Of a stretch of 64,000 nt of DNA, positions 1-11,311 are shown piece after piece (positions within the stretch are counted from its first letter, which is position 1; each line of letters opens with the position of its first letter). Both the position numbers and the translations under genes were made by a program. This DNA is from Anaeramoeba flamelloides (Eukaryota > Metamonada > Anaeramoebidae), in the NCBI GenBank assembly GCA_027625915.1, contig JANTQA010000016.1, positions 3,787,001 through 3,851,000 of the forward strand. Direction: 5' to 3'. The notes below the pieces were generated by a model that saw only the letters and a program-made list of their open reading frames with translations, was not told the DNA's origin and did no database searches.

Positions 1-1149
1 TCAAAAATTTGAAAAAATGAATATTTAGATAAAATAAGATGAGGTCTAATAATTTTTTTTTCAAAATATTGGTTATGTGAATTTTTTTTCTGTTAAATTA
101 GAAAAAAATGAAATTTTACTAGAGTTATCCAATTAAAAAAAAATTTTTTTTTAAACATTGTTTTTCAGTTAAAATAAAAATAAAAATCATTTTTTTGAGA
201 TGTTTAAAAAAAATAATATTTCTTTCAAAGTTACCAATTTTTAGTAGTTTAAAGAATATTTTTAAAAAAATTTTTTATATACATTTTTTAAAATTTTTAA
301 TTTTGAAAAAAGTCAAAAACACCCATTTTAACAACTAAATATTTTCGAAACCACTAACCCTCATAAAGTTTAAATTTAAAAAATTCACAAAAAAAAAATC
401 AAAATAAAAAATTTTTGAAAAAAATTTTTTTGTCTAAATCAAATTATTTTTTATATTTATTTTATCAACTAATATTCAGAGTAACTTATGTATTTTTATA
501 ATTAACTTTGATAAAAGTGAAAAAAAAAATAAAAAAAAAATTTTTTTAATCTAAAAAAAAAAATTTCAAAATTAAAAATTTAATAACTTTTGTAGTTTAA
601 AATATATTATAAATATAATATTTGAGTAAATCAAAAATGGGAAAATCGAAAGAGCAGTAAAAAAATTTTCAAAAAAATTTTTTTTTTTTAAACCTTCATT
701 TTTTCAAATTTTTTCACTAAAATCATATTTTTGATTGAAAATTACCCTAGTAAGATGATCTTTAAAACACCAAAAAAAAATTATTTTTGTGTGAAAATAT
801 ACCTTTTTTAGAAATGAAAAATTCAAAAAAAAATTTTTTTTTGGCAAAAAATCGAAAATTGAGAATAACTTCTAAAATAGAGGTGATAAAGAGCTCTAAA
901 CTTGAAAAATCAATTTTTCAGATGATTTTGATTTTGGAACGATGAGTAATTCGCCCAGAGATCCAATATTTATAAATTCAATTTTTTTCAATTTATACTT
1001 GTGTATCACCTTTTTGATGGTGATTAATAAATGTTCTGATTTTTTTTTTCTTCTACAACACTTTGGACGCAATTCGATGATTTTTACTCTTATTGAGGAT
1101 CTTTTCTTATTTTTACAAAAAAAAAAAACACTTTTTTAAGTTAAGTTAG
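1..1149. other. gene-free A/T-tract region
   Basis: No gene is supported here. The sequence is dominated by blocks in which an A-run is followed directly by a T-run, near 137, 268, 421, 534, 667 and 826, about 115-155 bp apart. This could be the remnant of a degenerate tandem repeat, but the sequence between the blocks is too diverged to show a unit by eye. Short open frames in this stretch have the composition of chance frames. Confidence 0.6.
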
Positions 1150-1985
1150 TTAAAAAAAATAATAAGTTGACAGGGAGAAAAAGAAAAATTAAAGAAGAAA
1201 TAAAAAATTTTGTTGAAAAGAAAATAATGACAATATTGACGAATAAGTAACAAACTATTATCAAACAAAATTGAATCTAAATTGGATATTAACATTGGTA
1301 AGAATTCGGTTTGGACCAATCGAAATGAATTAAAATTCAAATTTTGGTTTCCAAAACAATGGACTTATTAAGTGAAAGACAAAAAAGAAAGGAGATTGTT
1401 GTTTGCCAAACCCAATTTTGAAAAAAAAAATCAGATTGGCAAAAAGTTGTATTTTCTCATGAAAATTGATTTTATCTTGAAGGTTCATGTGGTAAAATTT
1501 GGAGAAAATAGGGAGAACTTGAAGATTTTTTTATTTTTATCTAAATAAAAAGCACAAATCCTTTTTTTCCTATTTTATTTTTCTTGTAATTTTTTTCTTT
1601 TTCTTTTTTTTTGATAGATTCTGTTTTGAGAATTTATCAAAATTTATTCCAAAAGTTATGTTTTTTTTTGAGGGTTTAACACTTAGGACTGGATTTTATA
1701 CCTAATTAAATCGACCAAACAAGTAAATCGAAAAAGTTTGTGAATATGAATGATGATGAAATGCTGCTTATTTATTAGTTATTGAAAATTTATAGGGTAA
1801 AATTTGTTTTTTTTATGCAAGATGGTGAATCCACGCTCACTGCTGAAACAACAATAGATTACTTGGAAAAAAGTGTGACATTTTTCGAAACATACCAGCA
1901 AATTCATCAGACCTTAACCCAATCGAAAACTCGTATGGTATAATGTCAAGGTGATTAAAGGAAGATTATAGAAAAGTCCTTAAAA
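1150..1985 (+). pseudogene. Tc1/mariner (DD34E) transposase relic
   Basis: A decayed transposase of the Tc1/mariner DDE/D superfamily, which cuts and pastes its own element at TA sites. Pieces occur in the expected order across several frames: a basic GRKRKIKEEI segment near 1170 (helix-turn-helix region), LLSERQKRKE near 1365, DWQKVVFSHEN near 1433, QDGESTLTAETTIDYLEK near 1821, and SSDLNPIEN near 1905. The first catalytic Asp (usually VFSDE) reads as His. The second (QDG) and the final Glu (NPIEN) remain. The second Asp and the Glu are separated by 101 nt, which fits 34 residues with one base lost, i.e. DD34E. It contains stops and frameshifts and cannot be functional. A MITE-A copy lies 50 bp downstream, but a parental relation is not shown. 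Confidence 0.85.
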
Positions 1986-2034
1986 GTGGAAAAAGTTGTT
2001 CGTTAGGTTTGTACTAATAGTAATTGTATTATTA

Positions 2035-2227
2035 AAGTCAGTTTCACTTTTAAGGCACAAACTTGTAACGAAATTTAAGGCACAATTAAAAGCCCAAATT
2101 AAGGCACAAAATATAGTTTCTAAGCAAAATAAATTTTAAAAAAAAATTACAAATTTTGTGCCTTAATTTGAATTTTTTGTGCTTTAAATTTCGCTGAAAG
2201 TTTGTGCCTTAAAAGTGGAACTGACTG
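2035..2227. mobile_element. MITE-A copy 1 (palindromic, TA-flanked)
   Basis: A 193 bp non-autonomous element that is almost one long inverted repeat. The right end reads GTGGAACTGACTG followed by TA. The left end reads TA then AAGTCAGTTTCAC, with one base changed from the family CAGTCAG terminus. Both arms carry the phrase AAGGCACAAA. TA duplication and CAGT-type termini are typical of Tc1/mariner-derived MITEs. Confidence 0.9.
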
Positions 2228-2485
2228 TATGTGTTTTTTTTTTTTTAGATCAAAGTTAAAATAATATTTTAGAGATCACAAAAATGTTTTTTTATTGTTA
2301 CTTATTTCAAATTTCTTACATTAGGTTCGAGAAAATGAGTATTTTAAAAAAAATTTTTTTTTTGTTTTTAAAAATTTCCCACTATTTTGGATGGAGTTTT
2401 ATATTACCTAAATTTGGATAAATGCAATCGAACTTTTTATTTATCTCGAAAATTGTAAAAATTCGATTTAATTCAAATTACAATG

Positions 2486-2680
2486 CAATCAGTTCCACTT
2501 TTAAGGCACAAACTTTCAACGAGATTGAAGGCACATAAAAATTCAAAATTTTTGGAACAAAATTCAAATTCGGGTAAAAATAATTTCTATATAAAACAAC
2601 TGTATATTTTGTGCCTTAATTTGAGGTTTTTTTGGGCTTTTGATTTTTTCAAAGGTTTGAGTTTTCAAACTTTAACTTGG
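2486..2680. mobile_element. MITE-A copy 2 (right arm eroded)
   Basis: The left arm is well kept (AATCAGTTCCACTTTTAAGG). The right arm is diverged and loses the canonical end near 2665-2680. An open frame across it (2483-2683) is a by-product of the repeat, not a gene. Confidence 0.8.
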
Positions 2681-2860
2681 TAAAAATAAATTCTAAAAAA
2701 TTGAAAAACATAGAATAGTTTATTTTTATAATATGATTTATATAAATATATATTCCAGGCAATCTTAATTAAAATCAAATCCATCATTTCAAACCAAATA
2801 ATTTTTCAGTATTAATTATTATGATTATCCCTGACTATAAAATAATTTGAGTAAATTGTG

Positions 2861-3305
2861 CTGTTGTCAAAAGAATGCTGGTCAGAAAGATTATCCAGTG
2901 TTTCAAAATAAAAAACTTGTTTTTTTGTTATCGAAGATCTAATAATCAACCGATCAAAGAAACTGGCAACAAACGAGAAAAAAATAATACTGATTTTTTA
3001 TATATCTATTATTCAAAAAGAAATCCTAAAAACAAAGGATCAAATTGCAAAATTTATCTCAAAAAATAGAGTACATTTTTAAGAAAATTTTTCAAAACCT
3101 AAAAAATCCAAAAATTGAGAATATTATCAAAAATTTTCACCTATTTGCATGAATATTTTAAATTTTACTGAAAATAAACAGACCTTTACTTTCAAAATTG
3201 GTTTGAACTTAAGTATACTATTTTGTAGTAGATTGGATGTTCCCCATGAACAAGAAGAAAAAAAATTATGGATTATAGTTGTTTGTAGACTCTTAATTTG
3301 AATAA
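2861..3305 (+). mobile_element. MITE-B copy 1
   Basis: A diverged copy of a ~490 bp family also found at 8844, 35607, 37405, 57300 and 60355. Landmarks are GTTTCAAAATAAAAA near 2900, CAACCGATCAAAGAAACTGG near 2947, TAGTAGATTGGATGTTCC near 3228 and AACAAGAAGAAAAAAAA near 3250. Termini are degraded here. The reference copy is 35607-36092. Confidence 0.8.
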
Positions 3306-3551
3306 TGTGATATTAATATATTTTTGTGGTTATTTTATTGAACACCAAAATTATCGATCTAATTTGTTAGTAAATGATTACTTGTATTGAATGTTATTTA
3401 TGTTGTGAATCTTTAAAGTCCAAAAATGAAAATTTTCTTTGACAAAAAAGATTGTTATTTGTATTTTTTCAAAAAGATTTGATTTTTTTTTGTTCTATTT
3501 ATTAAAATTAAAAATTAAAAATTTTTAAAACATGACTATTATGTAAATAAC

Positions 3552-3622
3552 GGGATAGTAGTTTAATGGTAGAATGCACGGTTGTGGTCCGTATGACGTA
3601 AGTTCGATTCTTGCCTATCCCA
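3552..3622 (+). tRNA. tRNA-His (anticodon GTG)
   Basis: A complete 71-nt cloverleaf. The acceptor stem pairs GGGATAG with CTATCCC. The D arm contains AATGGTAG. The anticodon stem ACGG/CCGT encloses loop TTGTGGT with anticodon GTG. The T arm is GTAAG-TTCGATT-CTTGC. The discriminator is A, as in eukaryotic tRNA-His, and the base at -1 is C, so G-1 would be added after transcription, as is usual in eukaryotes. There is no intron, and no CCA is encoded. It decodes CAC and, by wobble, CAT histidine codons. Confidence 0.97.
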
Positions 3623-3623
3623 A

Positions 3624-3633
3624 TTTTTTTTTT
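3624..3633 (+). terminator. Pol III T-run terminator of tRNA-His
   Basis: Ten T residues begin two bases after the tRNA, the normal RNA polymerase III stop signal. Confidence 0.85.
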
Positions 3634-3639
3634 CTATTC

Positions 3640-4413
3640 TAAAACCATTTTTTGTTAGTGTTAAACTTTGTGAATCTAGTTTACATCATTTTTTTTCTGT
3701 ACAGCATTGTGGTTGCAAGTTTATCATCGATCAAAAACTTTTTTTTCAAAAAAGATGAAAATTGTAAATCGAATAAAAATCAAAAAAAGAAAAAATTTGG
3801 AATAAAAATAAGAACAAAACTTGTTTATGTGAAATATTTAATTTCCAACCGATTTAATCTCATTCCAATCTTTCAAATTTTAAATTTTTCATCTGTTGGC
3901 TATTATTTTCCTTGATCAAAATTCTGAATGAATTTTCCTTGTCATTTAATTTGCTAATTTGATCTTGTGATACAGAACTGAGAAAAAAAGGAATCTGTTC
4001 ATTTTTTAATATTGGACAAAGTTTTCTTCAGAGAAAGAAACAAACCTTTCCAAATTTTTGAAACACAAAAAAAAAGTTACAACAATTAAAAAATAGAATA
4101 AATTTTTTCCCTTTTGAAAATTCCCTAAGCCGACAAAGATTTTGTAAATTCTACAACGAGTTTAATTCTGAAAACAACCACAAAATAAATAGCAAGTCTA
4201 AACAAAACCCCAACCAACCATCTTCAATTAAGTTTCAAAAAACTAAATTGCAAAACAAAAGAATCCTTTATCAATTTGACTTTCAAAAACTTCCAATTAC
4301 TTCCAAAACCAGAATTAGTTTCCATCTTTTCAAGACTTTCAACATCTTTTGACAAAATCATTTTCTTATTTTTCTTTTTAAATCAAACAGAATTATAAAA
4401 GTTTACAAGCAAA
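3640..4413. other. intergenic, tRNA-His to MJ1316 gene
   Basis: No gene or repeat family is recognised. The 5' flank of the next gene lies here. An open frame at 3652-3915 begins inside a T-rich tract and has no family signature. Confidence 0.5.
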
Positions 4414-4752
4414 ATGAAAACTTCAAAGGACGTTTATAACCGAATAATTTACGATAACAAATATGATCCAGAAGAATTCATGATTGGAATGAAGGAAGGA
4501 TCAGATATTATTGATTGCCCATTTGAGGAATACGATCCCGAAGAAGTCCCTATGCACAGCATTTTATATTTCAAACACAACGAACAAATTGTTTGGTCAA
4601 GAAACCCACAAATTGATTTAATTTTTGGCAGTGTCACAAAAAAAAGACAAAAAGAAATTGAAGAAGAGCAAAGATTATTAAGACAAAAAAGAAAAAAAAA
4701 AGAGAAAAAGGAACGAGAAAAGCTCAAAAAAAAACAAGAACAAAAAAAATAA
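4414..4752 (+). CDS. stand-alone MJ1316 (DUF504) domain protein
   Basis: A 112-residue protein. Residues ~5-73 match the MJ1316 / DUF504 family, proposed to recognise RNA cyclic-phosphate ends and found in archaea and in multidomain eukaryotic proteins such as LENG9. Visible hallmarks are YNRIIYD (8-14), a central CPFEEY (35-40), PMHSILYFK (46-54), IVWSR (59-63) and QIDLIFGS (66-73). These correspond to the family's NRIxWD, PxHRIxYF, VWDR and IDxIFGS motifs. Residues ~74-112 form a very basic K/E/R/Q helix-like tail with no Pfam-like signature. The ATG follows an A-rich leader (AGCAAA), and no upstream in-frame ATG is better. The gene is intronless and ends in TAA. Biochemical function is inferred from the family only; RNA binding by domain plus basic tail is plausible. 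Confidence 0.88.
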   Translation: MKTSKDVYNRIIYDNKYDPEEFMIGMKEGSDIIDCPFEEYDPEEVPMHSILYFKHNEQIVWSRNPQIDLIFGSVTKKRQKEIEEEQRLLRQKRKKKEKKEREKLKKKQEQKK

Positions 4753-5110
4753 TAAGAGCAACGAAAAATTAAAATAAACAAAAAACAAGAAACAAAAAGA
4801 AAAAAAAACAAAAACAAAACAAAAGACAAAGAAAAGACAAAGAAAAGAAAAAGGCGAATAATCACACTCTAATCCATACACTACCCCTCTTATAATTTTT
4901 AATTATTTTGCTTCAACCAAAAAAAAAATAACAATAAAAATCTTGCATGGACGTACTAATTTTTTGAAGAACAAATTTTAAATCCTTACCCTTCACGATC
5001 ATGAAAAAATTTTTTGAAAAAAAAATTAAATTTTTGCTAATTTTTCACTGTTTAATAACCTCACTTATAATAAACACTCTTGGTTACTGTCAATTGTAAA
5101 ATAAAAAGAT
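4753..5110. other. A-rich 3' flank
   Basis: Directly after the stop comes an A-rich, G/C-punctuated tract (about 4760-4856) that continues the coding tail's base composition, then ordinary AT-rich sequence. It suggests that the K-rich tail can grow or shrink by repeat slippage into the 3' flank. No gene is seen. Confidence 0.5.
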
Positions 5111-5287
5111 CAAAATTTTCATTCAGCTTTCCCAAAATAATCTCGTTTCCTAAGAATTAAAACTAAATCAAAGATCCCCAATTCTTAAAGGGAAATAAAT
5201 AATTTAAGATTCTTTAAAGAATTAAAAATTTGAAATTTTACTTTGTTTTATAAAATCTTTTTTTGGTAAGCTAAATGAAAATTTTGT
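5111..5287. mobile_element. TIR element N, copy 1
   Basis: About 177 bp with inverted ends: AAAATTTTCATTCAGCTTTCC on the left and GTAAGCTAAATGAAAATTTT on the right. Relatives are at 41710-42005 and, in inverted orientation, at the window's right edge. The internal phrase ATCAAAGATCCCCAATTCTT recurs in the copy at the window end. Confidence 0.7.
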
Positions 5288-5445
5288 TCCATTTATTTTG
5301 CAACAAATAGTAATAAAAGATCTTGGATCAAAAATTATTTTTCAAGATATTTAACAAAACAAGTTGGAAAATCCAATTTTCCATGTTCTATTAAGATTTT
5401 TTTCAATTTAATAGTAAAAAAATTTGAATATTTTTTTTTACACAG

Positions 5446-6214
5446 TTAAGGGATTAGCGTCTACCAAAGATAAGCCTAGAAACAAAGTATGTTGTTATTG
5501 GGTGTAAATCACATTAGTGCTACATGGTTCAAATGTCTCTAAAAAATCGATTAGTCAAGTAGTAATATTTGTTGATCTCAGCAATTAAAAATGATCTATG
5601 TATTAGTAAAAAACTCAACAAATACAGAATAAAATCTGCATTTCGCAATAAATTTAAAGGTTGAATTATCAATATTCAGACTACAAAGTCACAAAATATC
5701 TTTCTTAAATATGTGGCAAAATGTAGATTAGTTACTAAAAAATTCGTTTTTTTTTTAAAATTAAATAATTAACCAATAAATTTTTTTGAAAAATTATTTC
5801 TCAAAACATGCAAATATATTGATGCTATAAGTAGACTTTATAAAAAGAGAACAAAACTAATCAGTCTTTTTCTTTTATGTTAATGATTATTGAGTTAATC
5901 TTTGAAATTCAAAAATTATAAAAATAGTTACTTTTGGAAGTTCTAAATCTAAATTATTAAATACCAGAATACTGTATTTTGGGTTTCTATTATTAGATTC
6001 GGAAAAGGAATTAAAAAAATTTTTATAATTTCAAAATGAAACTTTTTTAATTGTGATCATTAGTAAAAAATGTAATAATTGATTGCGCAATAAGATTTCT
6101 AATAGATTTTTAGAGTCACAGAAACTATTTGATCCATGGTGCACTAATATAATTAGCACCAAATTAAAACGTAATTTGATTATAGAGAAATCTATGGTGA
6201 CGCTAATCCCTTAA
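5446..6214. mobile_element. MITE-C copy 1, TTAA-flanked
   Basis: A 769 bp stretch bounded by TTAA on both sides, with inverted ends TTAAGGGATTAGCGTC and GACGCTAATCCCTTAA and further pairing of the next ~10 bp (ACCA, AGAT). TTAA duplication is the mark of piggyBac-type insertion, but that superfamily usually starts CCC after TTAA and this one starts GGG, so the superfamily is open. There is no coding capacity. A second, rearranged copy is at 9745-10304. Confidence 0.85.
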
Positions 6215-6330
6215 GAGGTTATAATCATATATTTTAAAAGTATTTTAAATTTAATAAATATCTTCCAAATAGATAACGAATTATTTGGATTATTAAAGAA
6301 TTATTTAAGATATAAATTTAAAAAAATTTT

Positions 6331-6985
6331 TTCTTAGATTTTCCGTTAGGTTTTCTTGATTTTTCTGTTTTATTTCGAAAATTAATAGATTTTTGTTAGT
6401 TTTTTTTTTACTTTTTGAAATAAATAGAAAATTTAAATGAATTTTCAGGTTTATTTCTAAAGTCAAAAAAACCTAGAAAACTTCACAAATAAAACAGAAA
6501 ACCTCAAGAAAATCTAGGACACTTTTCGTTAGGTTTTTTTTAATTTTTGTAATAAACAGAAAATTTTTTATAAATTTTCAGTTTATTTCAAAAAGTAAAA
6601 AAATCCGTGGTTAGCTTTTCTTGAGTTTTCTGTTTATTTGTGAAGTTTTCTAGGTTTTTTTGAGGTTTTCTATTTTATTTTTGAAGTTTTCTAGGTTTTT
6701 TACTTTAGAAATAAATAGAAAACACAAAAAAACCTTACGAAAATAGATAGATTTAACAAATAAAACAGAAAATCCCAAGAAAACCGCCGTTAGGTTTTCC
6801 ATAATTCAAAAGAATCGGGAAAATCAAAGATTTAACTCTATTCTTTTGAATTCTGGAAAACCTAGGCACTTGACGGCACTCTACGGACACTTTTCGTTAG
6901 GTTTTCCAGAATTTAAAAGAATAGAGTAAAATCCAGATGATTTTTCTGATTCTTTTGAATTCTGGAAAACCTAGGACACAGGATA
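6331..6985. repeat. nested hairpin-module array D1
   Basis: A patchwork of modules present in both orientations: GGTTTTCTTGAGTTTTCTG, GAAGTTTTCTAGGTTTTTTT and GGTTTTCCAGAATTCAAAAG, each facing its own reverse complement. Examples are the hairpins at 6795-6868 and 6899-6973. Short G/C-richer links such as GGCACTTGACGGCACTCTAC join them. The same modules occur at 20578, 52806 and 61292, where they are attached to LINE 3' ends. No terminal stem-loop or A-tail is seen for this copy. Confidence 0.75.
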
Positions 6986-8840
6986 TTTCTCATCCGTTAT
7001 TTTTTTTATGTATTTGATTTTTTTAGAAGAGTAGAGTGTTTTCAAAATTATTAGTCATTTTCTATTCAAAAAAATATCCTAAAGTTGAATTTAAGAACAA
7101 TTCATTTTCACATCCAAATAAAAATTTTTACCCCAAAAAATGCATTTTTTCTTGACTAGAAACTTTCAAAAATCGTAGTACTATTAACAACAATAAATAT
7201 AACAGCCTCATGAATTTGGAGTTCTGTAATTTTGGTTCAATTGTGAATAAAGTCTATTATTAAAGATGATAGATTTCATTGAAATAATATTTTCGTCAAA
7301 CATTTTTTTTTTACAATTTTATTTTTTCATGCTAGTGTTTGCTCACACTTTTATGAATTCACTATTGAATTTTTTCTGTTCCATTTTGAAAAATTCAGAT
7401 CGACTCACAAAACTGTTTTCAACTTTTGAATTCGTTTTCATATTTTTGAAAACCACACACTCAGTTTGTTTAAAATATTAATAGAGATCCCAAAATGATT
7501 CCATTTTTGGAATTTTTCAAATCTCAAAAATTTAAAATTTAGAATCATTTTGAAAAAAATACAAGTATTAGATATCAAGACCAATGAAAAAAGAACCTAA
7601 TGAAAAGGGATATTAAATCCAAAGAACTAAACCAAGAAATCTCATCTGATAAAATACAGTACATTTGTGTAAATAACCCGTGTTTTTTATACTAACCCAT
7701 CACTACAAGGAAAATTTTTTCAAAAAAAAATCTCTAAATTTTTTATTTTTTAAAATACACTTATATAATAAACATTATTATACATAACAATTTTCAATGA
7801 GGTTTACAACTTTAATAGATATTAATAGGAATTGAAAAAAAAAATGAAATTTTTCAGTAATATTTTTTTCAATTTTAATTGTAAAATTTTTGAATTTTTT
7901 AATTGACTTAGTAGAGAGATAATCTTCAAGTATTTTTTTAATAGTCTAAAAGGAAACATATTTTTCAATTTGAAAATAGCACAAAATATTTCAATCAAAA
8001 GATATTGCTAAATTAAATTGAAAATCTGATTTTTTATCTGTTTTTGGAATATTTTTTATCATTTTATTTTTTTCCATGTTTGGGTTTTTATATACGTTCC
8101 CTGTTGTTTTCTGTAACTTTCTTTAACATATATTCTTTTTTCAATCTTAATGTTCAATCAAAAATTAATTCATTTCAACTTTTTCCAATAAAAAAATACC
8201 CTGAAAATTGGTGTTTTTTTCAAAAGTCGGTATTTTTAAAAAGAGGGGTATTCAGATTTTCCTGAGTTTAATAGCTTTATTTTTTTTATTATATAAAATT
8301 ATGATAACTTTGAAAAAAATAATTGATAAAAGAAATATAGCTGAAATTCAATGTATAGTTTTGGCTAACTTTAATTTTAGGTATTTAAATTTTCCTTGTA
8401 ATGATTACTAAAATTTAACCCATTCAAAAAATATTGGCTGACTCTAGAAATAAAAGAAACAAAACAATGGGATTACAAGAGTATATAAACAAGAACTAGG
8501 GTTCTATAAATAAAAATTTAAAAAAAAAACATGAAGATATTGAAAGATTGAAATGTAATATTTTGACAAAAAAATGAGCAAAATTTCATTTTTTGAATTT
8601 TGATAAAAAAATCATTTATCTCTGAAATTTTGTAAATATGACGAAATTTTTGAAAGAAAAGCATTTAATATTATTGAACCATTTTGATTAATCAAAGATC
8701 TAACCTCTAAAGTCAATTTAAATCCGAACCAGGAATCTATACGTGTGTCTTCCTATCTTCCTATACGCAAGTCTGAAGAAAAAAAAAAACACTAGTTAAA
8801 TTTTAGTAATAAGTTGAAGGTTGTAAACACGGATTATTTA
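6986..8840. other. gene-free AT-rich region
   Basis: I see no supported gene. Open frames near 7266, 8044 and 8208 are short, rich in F/I/K/N and have no domain. Sequence at 8700-8780 is slightly less AT-rich without an identifiable feature. Confidence 0.5.
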
Positions 8841-8843
8841 CAC

Positions 8844-9006
8844 CACTGTAGTCAAAATAAAGCGTACAAAATAATTTAATCTGTGTTTCAAAATAAAAAG
8901 TGTGTTTTATGTTACAGAAAACATACACATCAACCGATCAAAGAAACCATAAATAAAACCTCATTAAATATGGTATTGGTTTCTTTAAGTTCTATTATTT
9001 AAAAAG
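8844..9006 (+). mobile_element. MITE-B copy 2 (left part only)
   Basis: It starts ACTGTAGTCAAAATAAAGCG, matching the reference left end, and follows the family through TGGTATTGGTTTCTT. It stops after CTATTATTTAAAAAG, so the right two thirds are missing. Confidence 0.85.
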
Positions 9007-9744
9007 ACTAATCCCTATTAAATATTATTACCTAAATTCAATAGAGATTGAGAAAAGTTTTTGCAAATTACTTAGATTTGAAAACCACCTGTTTGATTTT
9101 AATATTATGTAAACCCTGTTCCAAAAATTTGGACACACCCAAAATCAAAAATAGGCAAACAAAAACCCAATTTATTGTATTTTTCCAAACCTAATATAAA
9201 AAAAATTTAAGTAACCCAATATTAATGTTTTTATAAGAAATCATTTCGTCCAAATAAAAGAAAAAAATATAAAACTCAAAAATAAAAACAGGTTTGTCCA
9301 AAATAATGGAACGAGCTGAAGAAAAAATGTATAGGTAAATTTGTTGAAATTTCACCAACAATTGTTGATCAATCAATTGCTAAGATACCATCTACCAATT
9401 GTATGTTAATTTTCTATTTAACAAACTCACATACTAACCTTCTATCATATATCGAAAAAAAAATTCCATATCTAACGAAACTGATTCCGTAACTGGAAAA
9501 AAAGAAATGAAAACAAAACAAAAAAGACAAAAAATGAAATAGTTTGTAAATTAAAAATTATTCCCAAATTGAATGGAAAGTGGAGTATTGTTATTCTTTC
9601 AACTGTTTAAACTGTGTCGAAATTTTGCGATTTAGTTTCGAAAAAAAAATTAAAGTTTTTTTTTGATAAGGATATGATATAAACAACTTATAATCACTTT
9701 CCTTGACATTATAAAGTTACACAAAATCAATGAAAAAATAGATT
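9007..9744. other. gene-free AT-rich region
   Basis: No gene, RNA or identifiable repeat boundary is visible. The open frame at 9191-9376 (-) has no signature. Confidence 0.45.
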
Positions 9745-10304
9745 TGTTTGAACATCAATATATTTCCAATAATTACAAAATAATTTGTCCAAATATTCTA
9801 TTTGTTTTTTATTTAAAAGTTTTTAAAAAAAATGAATTTTTTAGCAACTAAAATAAATACCTAGGCAAAATTAAGAAAGATATTTTACAACTTGGGAGAA
9901 TATATAGTTATGGTTTGAACATCAATATATTTCCAATAATTTCAAAATAATTTGTTTAAATATTCTATTTGTTTATCATTTAAAAATTTTTGAAAAAAAT
10001 GGAATTTTTCAGCAACTAAAAAAAAAATACCGAAGTACATTTAAGAAATATATTTTGCAACTTTGGAGTCTGAATATTGATAATTCAACCTTTGAATTTG
10101 CATCAAAAAGTAGATATTTTTTCAAAAATACTTGAATTTTTTACTAAAACAAAGATCATTTTTAATTGATTAGATCAACAAATATTACTACTTTACTAAT
10201 CAATTTATTACAGATATTTGAACCATAGCTCACGACAGTGATTTGCACCCAATAACAACATACTTTAATCTTAGACTTCTCCTTGATAGAAGTTAATCAC
10301 TTCA
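9745..10304 (-). mobile_element. MITE-C copy 2, inverted and rearranged
   Basis: Reverse-oriented relative of 5446-6214. ACCCAATAACAACATACTTT (10247) and TCAACAAATATTACTACTT (10171) match the reverse complement of the first copy's left part. The end reads AGTTAATCACTTCA against CGCTAATCCCTTAA. The inner ~167 bp unit is present twice in tandem, beginning at 9747 and 9914 with GAACATCAATATATTTCC. The opposite end of the element is missing. Confidence 0.75.
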
Positions 10305-10329
10305 CACAATTTTTTTGGATTTTTTTTTA

Positions 10330-10434
10330 TAATAAATTTATCTCTGAAAATCTTAATTTGGTCCCTTAATTTTGAATTTTTTTTTGTGCTATAATTTTCT
10401 TTGAATGTTTGTGCCTTACAAGTGGAACTGACTG
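10330..10434. mobile_element. MITE-A copy 3 (right half)
   Basis: The right arm is clear (TTGTGCCTTACAAGTGGAAC then TGACTG and TA). The left arm is not recognisable next to the end of MITE-C copy 2. Confidence 0.75.
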
Positions 10435-11311
10435 TATTTTTGATAACCGACATTTGAAGTAAAATATATGAAATTAGTAGAAAACTCACTATTTTGGAAA
10501 ATGAAAATATTCCCAAATCATTTGCTAAAATACAAGTCTTCATTGAAAAAATTCAATTTTGGAAGACATTTCAATTATAATCTCTGTTGTTAATAAAATA
10601 AATACATTACTAAATTGTTTAGACAGCTGTTGAGGATTCAAAATTAAAAATATAATTTCTCCTCAATGACTTCTCATTTTTCTGAAAAGTAGTTAATATG
10701 ATCAAAGTGATCAATTAATAAAATTTTCATTAATATAAAAACCTTTAATTTATCATCTTAAAAAAGAAAACACATAAAAAAAAATTGTAATTAGACATTG
10801 TTTTGATTTTACATGGTTCAAAAACGTTTGTGAAACTTTTTTTTAAAAAAAAAGAAAAGACTTTTTAAAATAAAAAATAGCCAACAAAAGATTAAAATGA
10901 GTCCAAGTTTAAGTTTCATTTTTTAATTATAAAAACTAGTGACCACTACTATAAGGGAGTTAGTTCTGAGCTAATTATCAAAACTCTATTATTTATTTCT
11001 GAAAATCGTACTTTTTTCTCATTCAAAAAATCTATTCAAACTTGAAAAAGCTCGCAAACTGGCTATTTTATTCGAGTTTTATTACAACCAAATTTTGCTT
11101 TTGGAAAAAAAATATACAAAGAATAGTCTTGGTATTCAAAATGTAGTCCAAAAAATGGTTTCCTTTACCTCCTCTATTTTATTTTTCAAAAGTAACCACA
11201 AAAAATTTTTGAAGGTATTTTATCGTCAAAAAAAAAACACACAAAGAAGACAAATTATTTTATTTCAAGTTTGCAAAATTAAGTAAAAACCAATAATTCC
11301 CAAACAAACAA
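10435..11311. other. intergenic, upstream of lipase
   Basis: No gene is supported. The immediate 5' flank of the lipase (11290-11311) is A/C-rich (CAATAATTCCCAAACAAACA), unlike the T-rich surroundings and typical of a leader before ATG in such genomes. Confidence 0.5.

Noticed and set aside
4449-4881. F/S/L-rich - strand ORFs opposite the MJ1316 gene
   Set aside because: Antisense shadows of the K/E-rich coding tail.
10271-10543. 90-residue - strand ORF
   Set aside because: It spans the end of MITE-C copy 2 and MITE-A copy 3.
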